Origin: DASVFB01 sp963815965 | GTDB taxonomy: Bacteria; Actinomycetota; Thermoleophilia; Gaiellales; Gaiellaceae | Assembly (NCBI GenBank): GCA_963815965.1 | Contig: CAWFIT010000011.1 | Coordinates: forward strand, 1 to 64,000 | DNA length: 64,000 nucleotides | Direction: 5' to 3' | Part shown: in pieces, positions 52,961 through 62,540 of the stretch | Numbering within the stretch: the first letter of the stretch is position 1 | Layout: every line of letters begins with the position of its first letter | The notes under the pieces: model-generated | Told to the model about the DNA's origin: nothing | Databases searched by the model: none | What the model saw: only the letters and a program-made list of their open reading frames with translations | Made by a program: the position numbers and the translations under genes

Positions 52961-53980
52961 GTGCCCGGCCCAAACGTTCCGTTCCCACCGATGGAGGCAC
53001 AGCTAGTCCGCACCCTGCCGGAAGGTGACGGCTGGCAGTACGAGCCGAAGTGGGATGGGTTTCGCGGAGTCCTCGAGAACGACGGCGGCGAGCTCGCGCT
53101 GTGGTCGCGCAACGAGCGTCCGCTGCTGCGCTACTTCCCCGAGCTGCGCCCGCTCGGCGACCTGCTGCCGCCCCACTCCGCCCTCGACGGCGAGATCGTG
53201 ATCGCGCGCGACGGAGCGCTCGACTTCGACTCGATGCAGATGCGCCTGCATCCCGCCGAGTCGCGCGTGCGCAAGCTCTCCGCCGAGATCCCGGCCCAGT
53301 TCGTCGTCTTCGACGTCCTGCTCTGGGACGGCGAGCCGGTCTGGAAGCAGCCGCTGGAGGAGCGCCGCGCGCGCGTCGAGGCGCTCGACGGATTTCGCAC
53401 ATCGCCGAGCACGACCGACATCGCGGATGCGCGCGCGTGGCTCGACCGCTTCGAGTCGATGGGGCTCGACGGCGTCGTCGCGAAGAAGCTCGGTGTCCCC
53501 TACCTCCCCGGCTCGCGCGACGGCGTGGTCAAGGTCAAGGAGGAGAAGACCGCCGACTGCGTCGTCGTCGGACTGCGCTGGAAGAAGGAAGGCGAGAAGA
53601 TCGCAACGCTGCTGCTCGGCCTCTACCGCGACGACGGCGGGCTGGACTACGTCGGTTCGTGCGCTGTCGCGGCGCGCGCGCATGACGAGGTCGCCGCGCA
53701 GGTGCGGCCGCTTCTGAAGGACGCGCCGGAGCGGCGCTTCTCGGAGCCGAACCGCTGGGGCACCGGCGAGCTCGAGGAGGCGGCGGTCCGGCCCGAGCTC
53801 GTCGTCGAGGTTCGCTACGACAAGGTGCAGGGGAATCGCTTCAGGCACGGGACGAAGCTGTTGCGCTTCCGGCCGGACAAGAACGCAGCGGATTGCACGT
53901 GGGAGCAGGCACGCCCGAAGCGCCGGCGCGGCGATCCTACGGTTGAGGAGCTTCTAGCCCAAGCTTCGCGAAGCGGCTGA
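52961..53980 (+). CDS. ligD: ATP-dependent DNA ligase (LigD ligase part)
   Basis: The 339-residue protein has the adenylation Lys in YEPKWDGFRG, then SALDGEIVI, FVVFDVLLWDG, MGLDGVVAKK and GVVKVKEEKTADCVVVG, plus the OB-fold end. This is a stand-alone LigD/LigC ligase of non-homologous end joining. The polymerase part is a separate convergent gene overlapping by 44 bp. No ku gene is in the window. Confidence 0.93.
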   Translation: MPGPNVPFPPMEAQLVRTLPEGDGWQYEPKWDGFRGVLENDGGELALWSRNERPLLRYFPELRPLGDLLPPHSALDGEIVIARDGALDFDSMQMRLHPAESRVRKLSAEIPAQFVVFDVLLWDGEPVWKQPLEERRARVEALDGFRTSPSTTDIADARAWLDRFESMGLDGVVAKKLGVPYLPGSRDGVVKVKEEKTADCVVVGLRWKKEGEKIATLLLGLYRDDGGLDYVGSCAVAARAHDEVAAQVRPLLKDAPERRFSEPNRWGTGELEEAAVRPELVVEVRYDKVQGNRFRHGTKLLRFRPDKNAADCTWEQARPKRRRGDPTVEELLAQASRSG

Positions 53981-54840
53981 CGAGCGACGGGCGGCGCCGC
54001 CACATCCCACGCATCGGGTCGCCGACCTCGGCGATCCGCGCGCGCATCGTTTCGACGGTGAACGCCTCCGGCTCGACGCCGGCAACCTCGTCCCACCGAA
54101 GCGGCGCCGAGACACGCGCATCCGGCGGTGGGCCGCACCGAGTACGCGGAGGCGATCGTCCGGTCGCGTGCGTTCTGCCCGAAGTCGACGAAGACGCCCG
54201 TGCGGTCCGCGACACGCCACGTCGTGGTCGCGACGTCCTGGTCGGCGACGCGCCGCTCGACGTCCTCGGCGAGCGCCTTCGCGAATCTCCGCACGTCGGG
54301 AAAGCGCAGCTCCGGCTTGATCGGCGCAAGGATGTGCAGACCTGTCGCCCCGGACGTCTTCGGATACGACTCGAGCCCGAGGTCGTTCATGACGTCTCTT
54401 ACGACGAGCGCGATCTCGCGCACGTGCGGCCACTGGCCGTCGACCGTCGGGTCGAGGTCGATCAGCAGGTAGTCGGGGCGCTCGATGTCGTCAATGCGGG
54501 AGTGCCACGTGTGGAGCTCGATGCAGCCGAGGTTGATCACCCAGGCGAGTGCGGCGGCGTTGTCGACCACCGCAAAGACTGTGCTGTGTCCACTTGGAAA
54601 CTGCACGAACTGCTCGCCGACGTAATCCGGGTGCGGCGGGACGCGCTTCTGGTGGAAGAAGTCGCCCTCGACGCCGTTGGGGTAGCGCTTCATGTGGAAC
54701 GGACGTCGCCGCAGATGCGGGAGCGCGCATGCGGCGACGTCGAGGTAGTAGCCGACGAGGTCGACTTTCGCCAGGTCGCGCTGAGGAAAAAAGACCTTGT
54801 CAGGGTTCGAAATACGCACTTCGTGGCGGCCTACCCTCAT
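53937..54840 (-). CDS. LigD-type DNA primase-polymerase, frameshifted
   Basis: The protein of about 300 residues has the NHEJ polymerase motifs HMKRYPNGVEGDFFHQK, catalytic aspartates in LLIDLDPTVDG and SGATGLHILAPI. An indel near 54130 in a GC run shifts the frame; the remainder reads DARVSAPLRWDEVAGVEPEA and ends GLEAPQP at 53937. It fills or extends broken DNA ends with ribonucleotides. It is convergent with the ligase gene. Confidence 0.88.
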
Positions 54841-54977
54841 CGGGTTAGTCTCGCCGTTGGCTCTGGCAGCCGTTTTCTGCAGCGAATCGAGTCTAGGAAC
54901 CGGTTGAGCGGAGCGCAGGTTTTGCCGATATGCGGCATCGGTAAGAAATAGACGTCATCTAGTTGAGGAGAATCCAC

Positions 54978-55400
54978 GTGAGCAGAGAGAGCGGTTTCAG
55001 GAGATTGACGCCACTGCGGGTTGCCGCCGCCGCGATCGTGTCTGTCGGCCTGCTTGTCCCGCTGGCAGTGTTCGGAGGGACCGGCCTTGCGCAGACCGGT
55101 AGCCCCGCGCAGATTCAGTACAAGATCACGATCTGCCACCACACGCACTCGAAAAAGCACCCGACGGTGACGATCTCGATCAGCAACAAGGCTTGGAAGG
55201 CGCACCAGCGTCACGGCGACACTCTGGGTGCGTGCCCGCGGCCCAACAAGGCCAAGCACGGGAAGAGCGGGCACAACGGAAGCCATCCGAGCCATCCGAG
55301 CCATCCGAGCCATCCGAGCCACCCGAGCGCCCCGAGCCACCCGAGCGCCCCGAGCCATCCGAGCACCCCGAGCCAGGGGCAGAACGGAAGCCAGGGGTAA
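54978..55400 (+). CDS. Secreted protein with SHP repeat tail
   Basis: GTG 54978 follows TTGAGGAG. The 140-residue product has an N-terminal signal/anchor (VAAAAIVSVGLLVPLAVFGG), a short domain with YKITICHHTHSKKHPTVTIS (Cys and clustered His) and a tail of Ser-His-Pro and Ser-Ala-Pro triplets. The His clusters suggest metal binding and the tail a wall-spanning stalk; both are inference. Confidence 0.7.
   Translation: MSRESGFRRLTPLRVAAAAIVSVGLLVPLAVFGGTGLAQTGSPAQIQYKITICHHTHSKKHPTVTISISNKAWKAHQRHGDTLGACPRPNKAKHGKSGHNGSHPSHPSHPSHPSHPSAPSHPSAPSHPSTPSQGQNGSQG
55281..55375 (+). repeat. Short tandem repeat (9-nt unit AGCCATCCG)
   Basis: Five near-perfect AGCCATCCG units are followed by mixed AGCCACCCG and AGCGCCCCG units, encoding the SHP/SAP tail. 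Copy number is likely variable between strains. Confidence 0.85.
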
Positions 55401-55458
55401 CCCCGGCAACCCGGGCAAGGGCCACGGCAAGTAAGTCAACGCACCACGTGAAGTACCT

Positions 55459-55483
55459 GAGAGCCCCGCATCGCGGGGCTCTC
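55459..55483. terminator. Strong bidirectional terminator
   Basis: A perfect 11-bp stem GAGAGCCCCGC / GCGGGGCTCTC with a 3-nt loop lies between convergent stops at 55400 and 55490, followed rightward by GTGCTTTTA. Confidence 0.85.
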
Positions 55484-55489
55484 GTGCTT

Positions 55490-57026
55490 TTACGGCCCGG
55501 ACGCTCCGAGCCCGGACACGAACTGGGCGACCAGCGCAAACAACGCGAGGCCGAGCGTCAAAGCGAGGGCGCGCGCCACGCGACCGCGCGGAAAGGAGCC
55601 GCGTCCCAGCGTCCTCGCGGTTGAAAACGACGAGCGCCGACCCGCAGACGAGGCCGGCAAGAGTCACCACGGGCATCTCCCAGTCCCAGTCGAGCGCGGC
55701 ATGCGACAAGAACGCGACGTAGGCACCCGTTGCAGCCGAGGCGAGAGGATGCCAACGGACACGAAGCGCTGTCACCAGCGGCAGCCCGAGCAGCGCAACG
55801 AGTAGCGCGAGCCCGATCGGGCCTAGCTCTGCCAGCGTCTCGAGATACAGGTTGTGTGCGTCGAGGGCGCCACCCGCGATCGCCTGGTTGCCATGGCGCT
55901 GCCAGTAGTCGCCGAAGGTCCCGGCTCCCGAGCCGAGCCATGGGTGAGCCGCATACTCGTGCCAGGCAACGTGCCAATACGCGGGGCGGTAGCCGGTGGT
56001 GAAGAACGGCCCTCCCCATCGGATCGTGAAGAAGGCGACGCCGACAAGCGCTGCGAGCGCGCTCCCGACGACAAACCCGCGCGAGCGCCAGGGAAGTCGA
56101 CCAACCCACGATCCCGCCTTCTCGACGAACGCAAGAGCAAGCGCGAGCGCCACGCCGCCGAGGACGATCCACAGCGCGAGAAGGCGGCCCTGCCGCGCCG
56201 CCTCCCCGCCGATGGTCGCCGGATCATCGAGTCGCGAGTGAGCCGCTGCAGCAGCGACGGCGGCGGCGACCGGAGCAAAAACGATTAGTGCTCCGGCGAG
56301 TTGCCGGCGGTTGCGATCGATGGCGACCATCACCGCGAGGCCGAGCCCAACGGCCAACGCGCTCGCGCGACTGGATGTGAGGTAGAGGGCAGCGACGAGG
56401 GGAGCGATCGCCACGGCCGCAATCACGCGGACCGCCGCACGCGGCGCGCGAACCGCAAACGCAATCGACAGGATCGCCCCGAGTCCGGTGAAGATTCCCA
56501 GGGCGTTGGCATATCCGAGCGGCCTGAAAAGAAGGTTCTCCTGGAAACCTCCGCGAAGCCCCGGCTCGAACAGGTACCGGACGAGCGCGTAGGTAACAAC
56601 GACGACGATGGCCGCCCAGACGGCCGTCAAAAGGTCGTCTCCTGAACGGCGCGTCGCGAGAAGAAGAACCGCGACGACAGCGGCGAGATACAGAAGGTCG
56701 CGCCGCGCGTCAAGAACCGACTCAGTGTGATTGACCGACCACGCGGTCGAGAGGGCGGTCCAGGCGAGGAGCCCGGCGAGCAGTCCAATCCATATGCGTT
56801 CAGGCCAGTTCAACTCGACGCGCGCGGCAAGCAGGAGCACGAGCGCCGCCACCCAGAGCAGTGCGACCGAAGCCGTCGTCCACGCGCGGGGGAAGAAGCC
56901 GCCGTTCTCGAGGGCCAGGCCGACAAGCACAACGAACACGACGACGCTCGGAAGCGCATCGCGCCGAAGCTCCGCGTTGCGGACGATCTCGCGGCCACGT
57001 ACGAGATTGCTTGCCGACGACGTCAT
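55490..57026 (-). CDS. O-antigen ligase/Wzy-like membrane protein, frameshifted
   Basis: The protein of about 510 residues has some twelve hydrophobic segments and the ligase-type loop GGPFFTTGYRPAYWHVAWHE, then HPWLGSGAGTFGDYWQRHGN and DAHNLYLETLAELGPIGLAL, as in the Wzy_C/O-antigen ligase family. An indel near 55615 shifts the frame; the restored last helix reads ALALTLGLALFALVAQFVSG and stops at 55490. It likely polymerises or attaches cell-surface glycans. ATG 57026. Confidence 0.85.
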
Positions 57027-57157
57027 CGACGAAAGGACGCGCCGCTCACGCGAGGAAGGCTAGACCTCGAAGGCGGACGATCCCGTCGGAATGTCGCGCT
57101 TTGGACGCCGGAAAACGGCGCGAGGGAATGGGTTACCCTGTACGCGCAAAACGTCCT

Positions 57158-57248
57158 GGAGAAGTGGCCGAGTGGCTGAAGGCAGCGCCCTGCTAAGGCG
57201 TTAAGGGGGTTCATACCTCCTTCGAGGGTTCGAATCCCTCCTTCTCCG
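57158..57248 (+). tRNA. tRNA-Ser(GCU)
   Basis: A class II tRNA: acceptor GGAGAAG/CTTCTCC, anticodon loop CTGCTAA (GCU), long variable arm and T-arm GAGGG-TTCGAAT-CCCTC. It lies 26 bp upstream of the next tRNA-Ser. Confidence 0.96.
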
Positions 57249-57274
57249 CCTCTGACCCCGCCGCGGGTCGGTCG

Positions 57275-57363
57275 GGAGGGGTGGCAGAGCGGTCGAATGC
57301 GGCGGTCTCGAAAACCGTTTCGGGCCGTTAGGTCCGACGAGGGTTCAAATCCCTCCCCCTCCG
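57275..57363 (+). tRNA. tRNA-Ser(CGA)
   Basis: A class II tRNA: acceptor GGAGGGG/CCCCTCC, anticodon loop CTCGAAA (CGA), variable arm CGGGCC/GGTCCG and T-arm GAGGG-TTCAAAT-CCCTC. It is the left end of the third element. Confidence 0.96.
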
Positions 57364-57376
57364 CTCACTGAGCCGA

Positions 57377-57397
57377 ATCCCGCTCCCTGAGCGGGAT
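57377..57397 (+). terminator. tRNA-Ser(CGA) terminator
   Basis: A perfect 9-bp stem ATCCCGCTC / GAGCGGGAT with a 3-nt loop lies 13 bp past the tRNA end. Related CCCGC...GCGGG hairpins follow both tRNA copies at 62.4-62.6 kb. Confidence 0.75.
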
Positions 57398-58732
57398 CGT
57401 CGGCCGGTCCGATCAATCACGCCGGACGACGGTTCGCGCCAGTGGCCGGCGCACCGGCGCGAGCGGACCATCGCGCGGCCTATCGCGCAGCAAGGGTCAT
57501 CGGACTTGCTCTGTGGGCGCTGTCAGAGCTAGTGATGTGTCGCCTCAAAGTAAACCGCCGAACCGAGCGGCGCAGTCGTGCCGTTTGCTCGCGACGATTC
57601 CAGGGTGCGCGCGGCTTCTTGGGAGGTTTCGAGGCTTGGCGCCCGCCCTCGCCTCTCCGATCAAGCTGACCGCGAAGAAATGCCGCAGCCTAAGAGGCCA
57701 ATGCGCCTAGCCACACTCGCCTCGCTTGCGTGGCCCTCTCCCCAATGCGGCCACCGAGCTGAAGCATCGGACAAGCAATTAGCCCAGAGCCACGCGCCTC
57801 CTTCGGATCGGTTAGTAGCCGATTCGAGAGACGCGCGGCTCTGGGGAGCGAGTGGCACCGTCATGCGCGTGCAGGTGCGCGTCGACGGGAATGCACACGA
57901 GAGAACACAGACCGCGCGTAGGGCATCAACCGCGCAAACGGGTTCCTCCGGTGCCGCGCAGGTGGGCGTTGGTAGTCCGCCCGCAGCTGCGCCATCCGTT
58001 CTCGATGACACTGACGGTAGAAGTCAGGATTGTTCGGATACAAGCTTCTCACCTCCTCTCGCCTCTTGGTCTCGACTGGGAATCGCCCGAATCGAGTCCC
58101 GGCAAAGAGGAGGGACGATGCGCAGTCGCCCCAAATAGAGATGGCTACCGCGGGCCCTATATTTCTAAGGGCTTATTGCTTCCGCGTAAGCGCGGATCAA
58201 CTGTCACTCCAAGTCGGAATCGATTCGGGCTATACCGCATTACCGAGTTCCACTTGCGTCCTCCTTTCGGGCTACGAACTGCAGTCTTGGCTCAGAAACG
58301 ACGAAAGCGACCCGTCTGGGTCGCCCTCGCTGGACTTCGCTTGACGCTGTCGGCTAGCCGGAGCGCCTCCAGGCGAGGGCTTCGCGAGGGTTGAATCCGC
58401 CGTTACGCCACTCCGCGTGCACGGCCACGAAGGCCGAGGCGAAGACGGCGCTACGACGATGTGTACTGAGTTCGATCACGTTGTCTTCGCCTCCTTTCCA
58501 GAAAATAGAAGCCGAGAGAATACACGGTCAAATCCATAGGCGCAAGCGAATATCGTCGGGGATTTCCCTTGATTCGGCACCCGCATCCTCCTGACCGATG
58601 GTCGCGAATCGGCTGTCACCATGAAGCGGTCGCGGCCGTTCTACGGACGGGCCGCCCGGCTGCTCTATGGCGCTCCTGCCCGAGACCGCACTCCTGCCGG
58701 GACGCGCCATCAAAATCAGCACTAAGGATCGG
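57398..58732. other. Gene-poor stretch
   Basis: No gene is well supported here. Base composition is more AT-rich than the flanks between about 57700 and 58600. One weak candidate at 57861-58052 is listed separately. It looks like decayed element DNA. Confidence 0.5.
57861..58052 (-). CDS. Possible 63-residue basic protein
   Basis: A GTG start overlapping a GAGGAGGTG ribosome site opens RSLYPNNPDFYRQCHRERMA then QLRADYQRPPARHRRNPFAR and an Arg-rich end. The first half looks protein-like; the second may be low-complexity. No family is recognised. Confidence 0.3.
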   Translation of the reverse strand: MRSLYPNNPDFYRQCHRERMAQLRADYQRPPARHRRNPFARLMPYARSVFSRVHSRRRAPARA

Positions 58733-59221
58733 TCATGTGTGGTCGCGTGCAAGGGTCGCCTGAAGCCGATCGAGGAAGGGAACCTGCGCTGCCTTCAGCC
58801 TTCGGCGTGCCTCGTCGAGATCGAACCATTCGACGCGGTCGATCTCGGGGAATGTCTGGACGATGCCTGAATGCGGTGGCCACTCCATTTCGTAGGTGTT
58901 GCTCACGGCGGTCGATGAGTCGAGGTCTCCCTGAACTGCCCACCCCAGCACGAGCTTGCCCGACTTCTGGGTGATCTGTCCAAGATCGGTGAGCGGGTGG
59001 TTGGGGGCTTCGTGTCCGGTTTCTTCCGCGAACTCTCGCCGAGCCACCGCTACGAACTCCTCACCGGGCTCAACCTCGCCCTTGGGAATCGTCCAGTGGC
59101 CCATGTCCTTCTTGACCCAGAAAGGTCCGCCCTGATGGGCCAGGAGCACCTCCAGGCGGCCCTTCCGGCTGCGCCAGAGCAGGATGCCGGCACTCGTGCG
59201 CCCCGATTTGTCGGTCGTCAC
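58733..59221 (-). CDS. Nudix hydrolase
   Basis: The 162-residue protein has a complete Nudix box with the pattern G-x5-E-x7-REFAEETG after WTIPKGEVEPG, so it should be catalytically active. SAGILLWRSRKGRLEVLLAH and GGPFWVKKDMGHW match house-cleaning Nudix enzymes acting on diadenosine polyphosphates or nucleotides. GTG 59221 with GAGGAGG upstream is preferred over the longer frame. A SixA-like gene lies 31 bp upstream in the same direction, a common pairing. Confidence 0.9.
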   Translation of the reverse strand: MTTDKSGRTSAGILLWRSRKGRLEVLLAHQGGPFWVKKDMGHWTIPKGEVEPGEEFVAVARREFAEETGHEAPNHPLTDLGQITQKSGKLVLGWAVQGDLDSSTAVSNTYEMEWPPHSGIVQTFPEIDRVEWFDLDEARRRLKAAQVPFLDRLQATLARDHT

Positions 59222-59252
59222 ACGTACCTCCTCGCCCGTGTGTCGTTGGAGC

Positions 59253-59762
59253 TCAGTCCAGCTGCCTGGGTACAACGTAATCGACGAGCTCTGCCTCGCC
59301 GGGGCGTAGAGCGGTCCAGCTGTCGATGTGGACGGCGAGCGTCGCAAGCGCACCGGTCGGGAACTTCTCCTCGAGCCGGGGCAGGTCAGCCCCCCGCGAA
59401 GCGAGGACAAGCGCGAGGTTGTGTAGGCCCGGGTTGTGACCGATGAGCATTGCCGAACTGACGGACTCGGGAAGAGCCTGGAGTCGTTCGAGCAGTTCGT
59501 GTTCCGAGGCGGCGTAGAGCTGCGGCACGAGCTCGACCGAGCAGCGCTTGGCGAGCGAAGGCTCGATCGCGTCGAGCGTTTGGCGGGTGCGAAGTGAGGG
59601 CGAGCAGAGGACGAGCGCGGGACGGATCCTCTTACGACGAATGTACCTAGCGATGCTCCTCGAGGCGCGTTCGCCTCGCGGCGCGAGCGGGCGGTCGATG
59701 TCAGCAAGTGTCGAATCCGACCAGCTCGACTTCCCATGGCGTAGCAGGATGATGGTTCGCAC
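59253..59762 (-). CDS. SixA-type histidine phosphatase
   Basis: From GTG 59762 the 169-residue protein has the phosphohistidine motif LLRHGKSSW, SPSLRTRQT, and the second His in MLIGHNPGLHNL. SixA-like enzymes remove phosphate from phosphohistidine or small substrates. It precedes the Nudix gene, and in actinobacteria the two activities occur fused or adjacent (MutT1-like), which suggests a shared polyphosphate or nucleotide role. Confidence 0.9.
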   Translation of the reverse strand: MRTIILLRHGKSSWSDSTLADIDRPLAPRGERASRSIARYIRRKRIRPALVLCSPSLRTRQTLDAIEPSLAKRCSVELVPQLYAASEHELLERLQALPESVSSAMLIGHNPGLHNLALVLASRGADLPRLEEKFPTGALATLAVHIDSWTALRPGEAELVDYVVPRQLD

Positions 59763-59904
59763 CGGGTGACCGTGCCTGCAGCGACTGTTGGCGTCAAGCA
59801 GCCCGTGCCAGGGCCGCCACCGGACGAGGACTCGAGCTCCGCTGGCCGGGGAGCCGTGGGGTGCGCAAACCCGCGAACGGGAGAGCAAACTAGCCTCAGG
59901 CCCA

Positions 59905-59976
59905 TCGCACGAACGCGAGCGACTGGCCGCGCTTATTGCCCGCGGCGTGCTCACTGACGAGGAGTTCGCGTGCTAA
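59905..59976 (+). pseudogene. SHOCT-domain C-terminal remnant
   Basis: The frame ends RERLAALIARGVLTDEEFAC, a SHOCT motif normally found at the C-terminus of short membrane or secreted proteins. The upstream part of the frame shows no matching domain, so the gene is truncated. Confidence 0.4.
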
Positions 59977-60255
59977 GGCACGCGTGCTTGGTGCGGATTT
60001 CCAGTGAGGAGTATCCTCCTCGCGCACGCCCCACGCATTCCTCTCGAACGAAACTCTCGTGCTATTGAAATAGGGGTGCGCAGTTGAGGACACCGACGTC
60101 GCCACGAGGGCGTAGAACTGCGCCACTCAAGCATTCGCTGGTTCCATTCGGCCCATCGCGAGTCGGGCGGTCGTCGTTGCGCAACGGCCGTGGGCCAGGC
60201 GAGTGATGCCAACAGAAATGCGCGCACACCGTCACCACACGCCGCTACAGCGGGA

Positions 60256-61955
60256 TCATTGCGCATCCTGTTGTAGCGATCGAAGCGCAAGGTCGATTGC
60301 CTCGTCCTCGGTCAGGGAGAGCCCTTCGCGCCACGCTAGATCGAAGGCGTCTTCGCCGAGCCGTTTTTTCGTCGTGGCCAGCGTGTGCTCGTAGTCCGTG
60401 GGATCCCAGCGAGCCATTCCGAGTTCGCTGAGCAGTCGGTCGGATGCCGCGAGGATGCGTGCAGCCGTGCGGGGCCGCTCCGCTAGAGCAGCGGCCTCCT
60501 GGAGCATCTCGGGCCAGGCCAACCGCTGGCCGAGGTCTCGAAGAAGGCTCATGGCTTGCCGGAGATGCTTCTTCCCACCGGCGACATCGCCACAGCGACG
60601 CGCACACTCGCCGATCATCCCGACGGCTTCGGCTGCGTCGATTGCCCATCCTGATTTCTCAGCTAGGGGCAGTGCTTCTTCGAACAGGTCGCGTGCCGCC
60701 GTGAAGTTGCCTGCAGCGAACTCGACGAGCGCCCGCGCGTAGACGGCGTGGGCGATACCGCCGAGGTGACCGAGCACGCGGCGCCTGGCGAGGGCATCGT
60801 CGGCAAGCCGCCGCGCCTCGGAGAAGTCGCGGAGATCGGCCACCATTTGGGCGAGGTCAGCGAGCGTCGCAGCGGCCAATCGCTCCTCGCCCAGGCCGTC
60901 CAGTAGCGGCACGAGGTCGTACTTCATTTGCATGCTCCGCTGCGGATCGCCGAAGAAGCGGGTGATCTCGCTCACCTCGATCAAGCCGCGAGCCGCCTCT
61001 GCCGCCGGAACGCGTTCGGCCGCCTCGGCGGCCCGCTCGGCCCAATGCAAGCTCTCGCGCGTGTATCCGCGTGAGACCCAGAAGAACCCGAGGGCCGAGA
61101 CGAGCTTGAGGACGAATCTCGGCTCCGAATGCTCGACTGCCCAGTCGAGGACGCTGCGACAATTGTCGAGTTCGGCGTCGATCGTCGCCGTGGCGACGGC
61201 GTCACCCTCCCTGACCGGATCCCAAAGCGGCTCGGCGAGGCGAACACACCACTCGGCGAGCGCGCGTCGTATCGCGTCGCGATTCGCCAACTGCTCGAGC
61301 CGCTCCGCCGCGAACTCGCGAATCGTCTCGAGCATCCAGAAGCGGTCGCCGCGTCTGCGCAGCAGGCTCTTGTCGAGCAACGACGCCAGCGTCTCGGGGT
61401 CCCCGTCGCAAACCGCTTCCGCAGCCTCGACGGTGCAGCCACCCGTGAACACGGCCAAGCGCGCGAACAGCGTCTGCTCCTCGGCCGTCAGCAGGTCGTA
61501 GGACCACTGGATGGTCGCGCGCAACGTCTGCTGACGCGGGTCGACGTCCCGCCCGCCTTTAAGCAAGTCGAGGCGCTGCCCGAGTCGCGCCAGAAGCTGC
61601 TCCGGCGAGAACAGCTTCGTGCGCGCGGCGGCCAGCTCCAGCGCCAGCGGCAGATCGTCCAGATGGGCGCAGAGCTCGGCGGCCGCACCGTTCGCGCCGG
61701 GGTCGACGCCGAGTGCGCGCACGCGCTGCTTGAACAGGTCGACTGCGTCGGAGCGTTCGAGCGGCGGCACGGGCCACTCGTGCTCAGCGGCCCGACCTCG
61801 TAACCCTGGTAGCGGGAGAAGGCCCCGCGTAGCAATCGGTGATGCTCGCGTAGAACTTGCGCGTAGCGCTCTGCGCCGAGTTCGGCGAGCAGCCGCGTCG
61901 ACCCTTCAATGTCGCTGAAGAAGAAACTGACGGTGCCGCGAGGCTGCTCTGCCAT
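60256..61955 (-). pseudogene. Adenylate-cyclase/ATPase regulator with internal deletion
   Basis: ATG 61955 starts a class III cyclase domain (GTVSFFFSDIEGSTRLLAEL) that stops after about 50 residues at RYQGYEV. The sequence then jumps out of frame to the middle of an NB-ARC/AAA-type ATPase-TPR regulator (AEHEWPVPPLERSDAVDLFK, LCAHLDDLPLALELAAARTK, ETIREFAAERLEQLANRD) that runs to 60256. The rest of the cyclase domain and the P-loop are gone, so a deletion of roughly 1 kb has joined the ends near 61795. The intact family senses signals in large multidomain regulators. Confidence 0.8.
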
Positions 61956-61989
61956 ACCGCCGCAAGCGTAAGACGACAACACCGCTCTG

Positions 61990-62100
61990 CCTAGAGGAAT
62001 CCGCGCCTCCATCACGATCACCCTCGACCGCTACGGCCCCCTTCTACTCGGCCACAAACATCAAGCCGCCAACCTGCTCGAACCTGGCGGCAAACACACG
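61990..62100 (+). pseudogene. Integrase C-terminal remnant of third element
   Basis: The frame reads ASITITLDRYGPLLLGHKHQ, matching the Tyr-containing end of tyrosine recombinases; the integrase remnant in the second element has ASITITLDRYGHLLPG. Everything upstream is missing. It lies about 240 bp before the right repeat, the normal place for int. Confidence 0.75.
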
Positions 62101-62341
62101 CGCCACCGACTGAACGTTCAACAAAGCGAGGGCCTCGCTCTTTATAAGCTCAGCGGCTTATTCAAACCGCGTGCTGGTTCGATTCGGCCGGGACATTCGC
62201 TTCGTGAATACAGATCCCAAGAATTGCCCTCCCGTCTCAATGCTTGGTGTTCGGGACGAGTCGTGGCTACCGCTCAATTCCGCGAAACGTCGACGCCTTA
62301 CGCCCGTGGAATGGGTTCCGATCTCTGTCCAGAGAACAAGA

Positions 62342-62404
62342 GTCTCGAAAACCGTTTCGGGCCGTTAGGTCCGACGAGGGTTCAAATCCCTCCCCCTCCG
62401 CTCA
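62342..62404 (+). repeat. tRNA-Ser(CGA) 3' copy
   Basis: Sixty-three bp identical to 57305-57367, from the anticodon loop through the T-arm, acceptor 3' side and 4 bp beyond. A hairpin CCCGC...GCGGG follows. No 5' half is present. Confidence 0.9.
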
Positions 62405-62484
62405 ACTAAGCCGAAACCCGCACCACTAAGCGGGACTTCGGCTGCTCCAGGCGCCTCGGCGTGTCCCGCTTTCGTCCGCCTGAT

Positions 62485-62540
62485 AGGTCTCAAAAACCGT
62501 TTCGGGCGGTTACTCCGACAAGGGTTCAATCCCTCCCCTC
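62485..62540 (+). repeat. Second, degenerate tRNA-Ser 3' copy
   Basis: A diverged copy (anticodon loop with an extra A run, altered variable arm and shortened T-arm) lies 80 bp after the exact copy. It is followed by its own hairpin GCGCAAACC / GGTTTGCGC (62550-62580). It suggests an older or nested integration at the same site. Confidence 0.7.

Larger units (their letters stand above)
57305..62404. mobile_element. Region bounded by tRNA-Ser(CGA) repeats, about 5.1 kb
   Basis: An identical 63-bp repeat (57305-57367 and 62342-62404) starts at the edge of the anticodon loop and covers the tRNA 3' half. Inside lie a gene-poor AT-richer stretch, a Nudix hydrolase, a SixA phosphatase, a SHOCT-domain remnant, a deleted regulator pseudogene and, next to the right repeat, the last part of a tyrosine integrase. 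The element has lost its recombinase but its ends are intact. Confidence 0.7.

Noticed and set aside
54837..57026. Single 729-codon frame over the O-antigen-ligase gene
   Set aside because: Beyond about residue 480 it reads antisense through the SHP-repeat gene. The true end is in another frame at 55490.
57442..57669. A 75-codon frame after tRNA-Ser(CGA)
   Set aside because: Composition is that of a random high-GC frame, with no start signal or recognisable segment.
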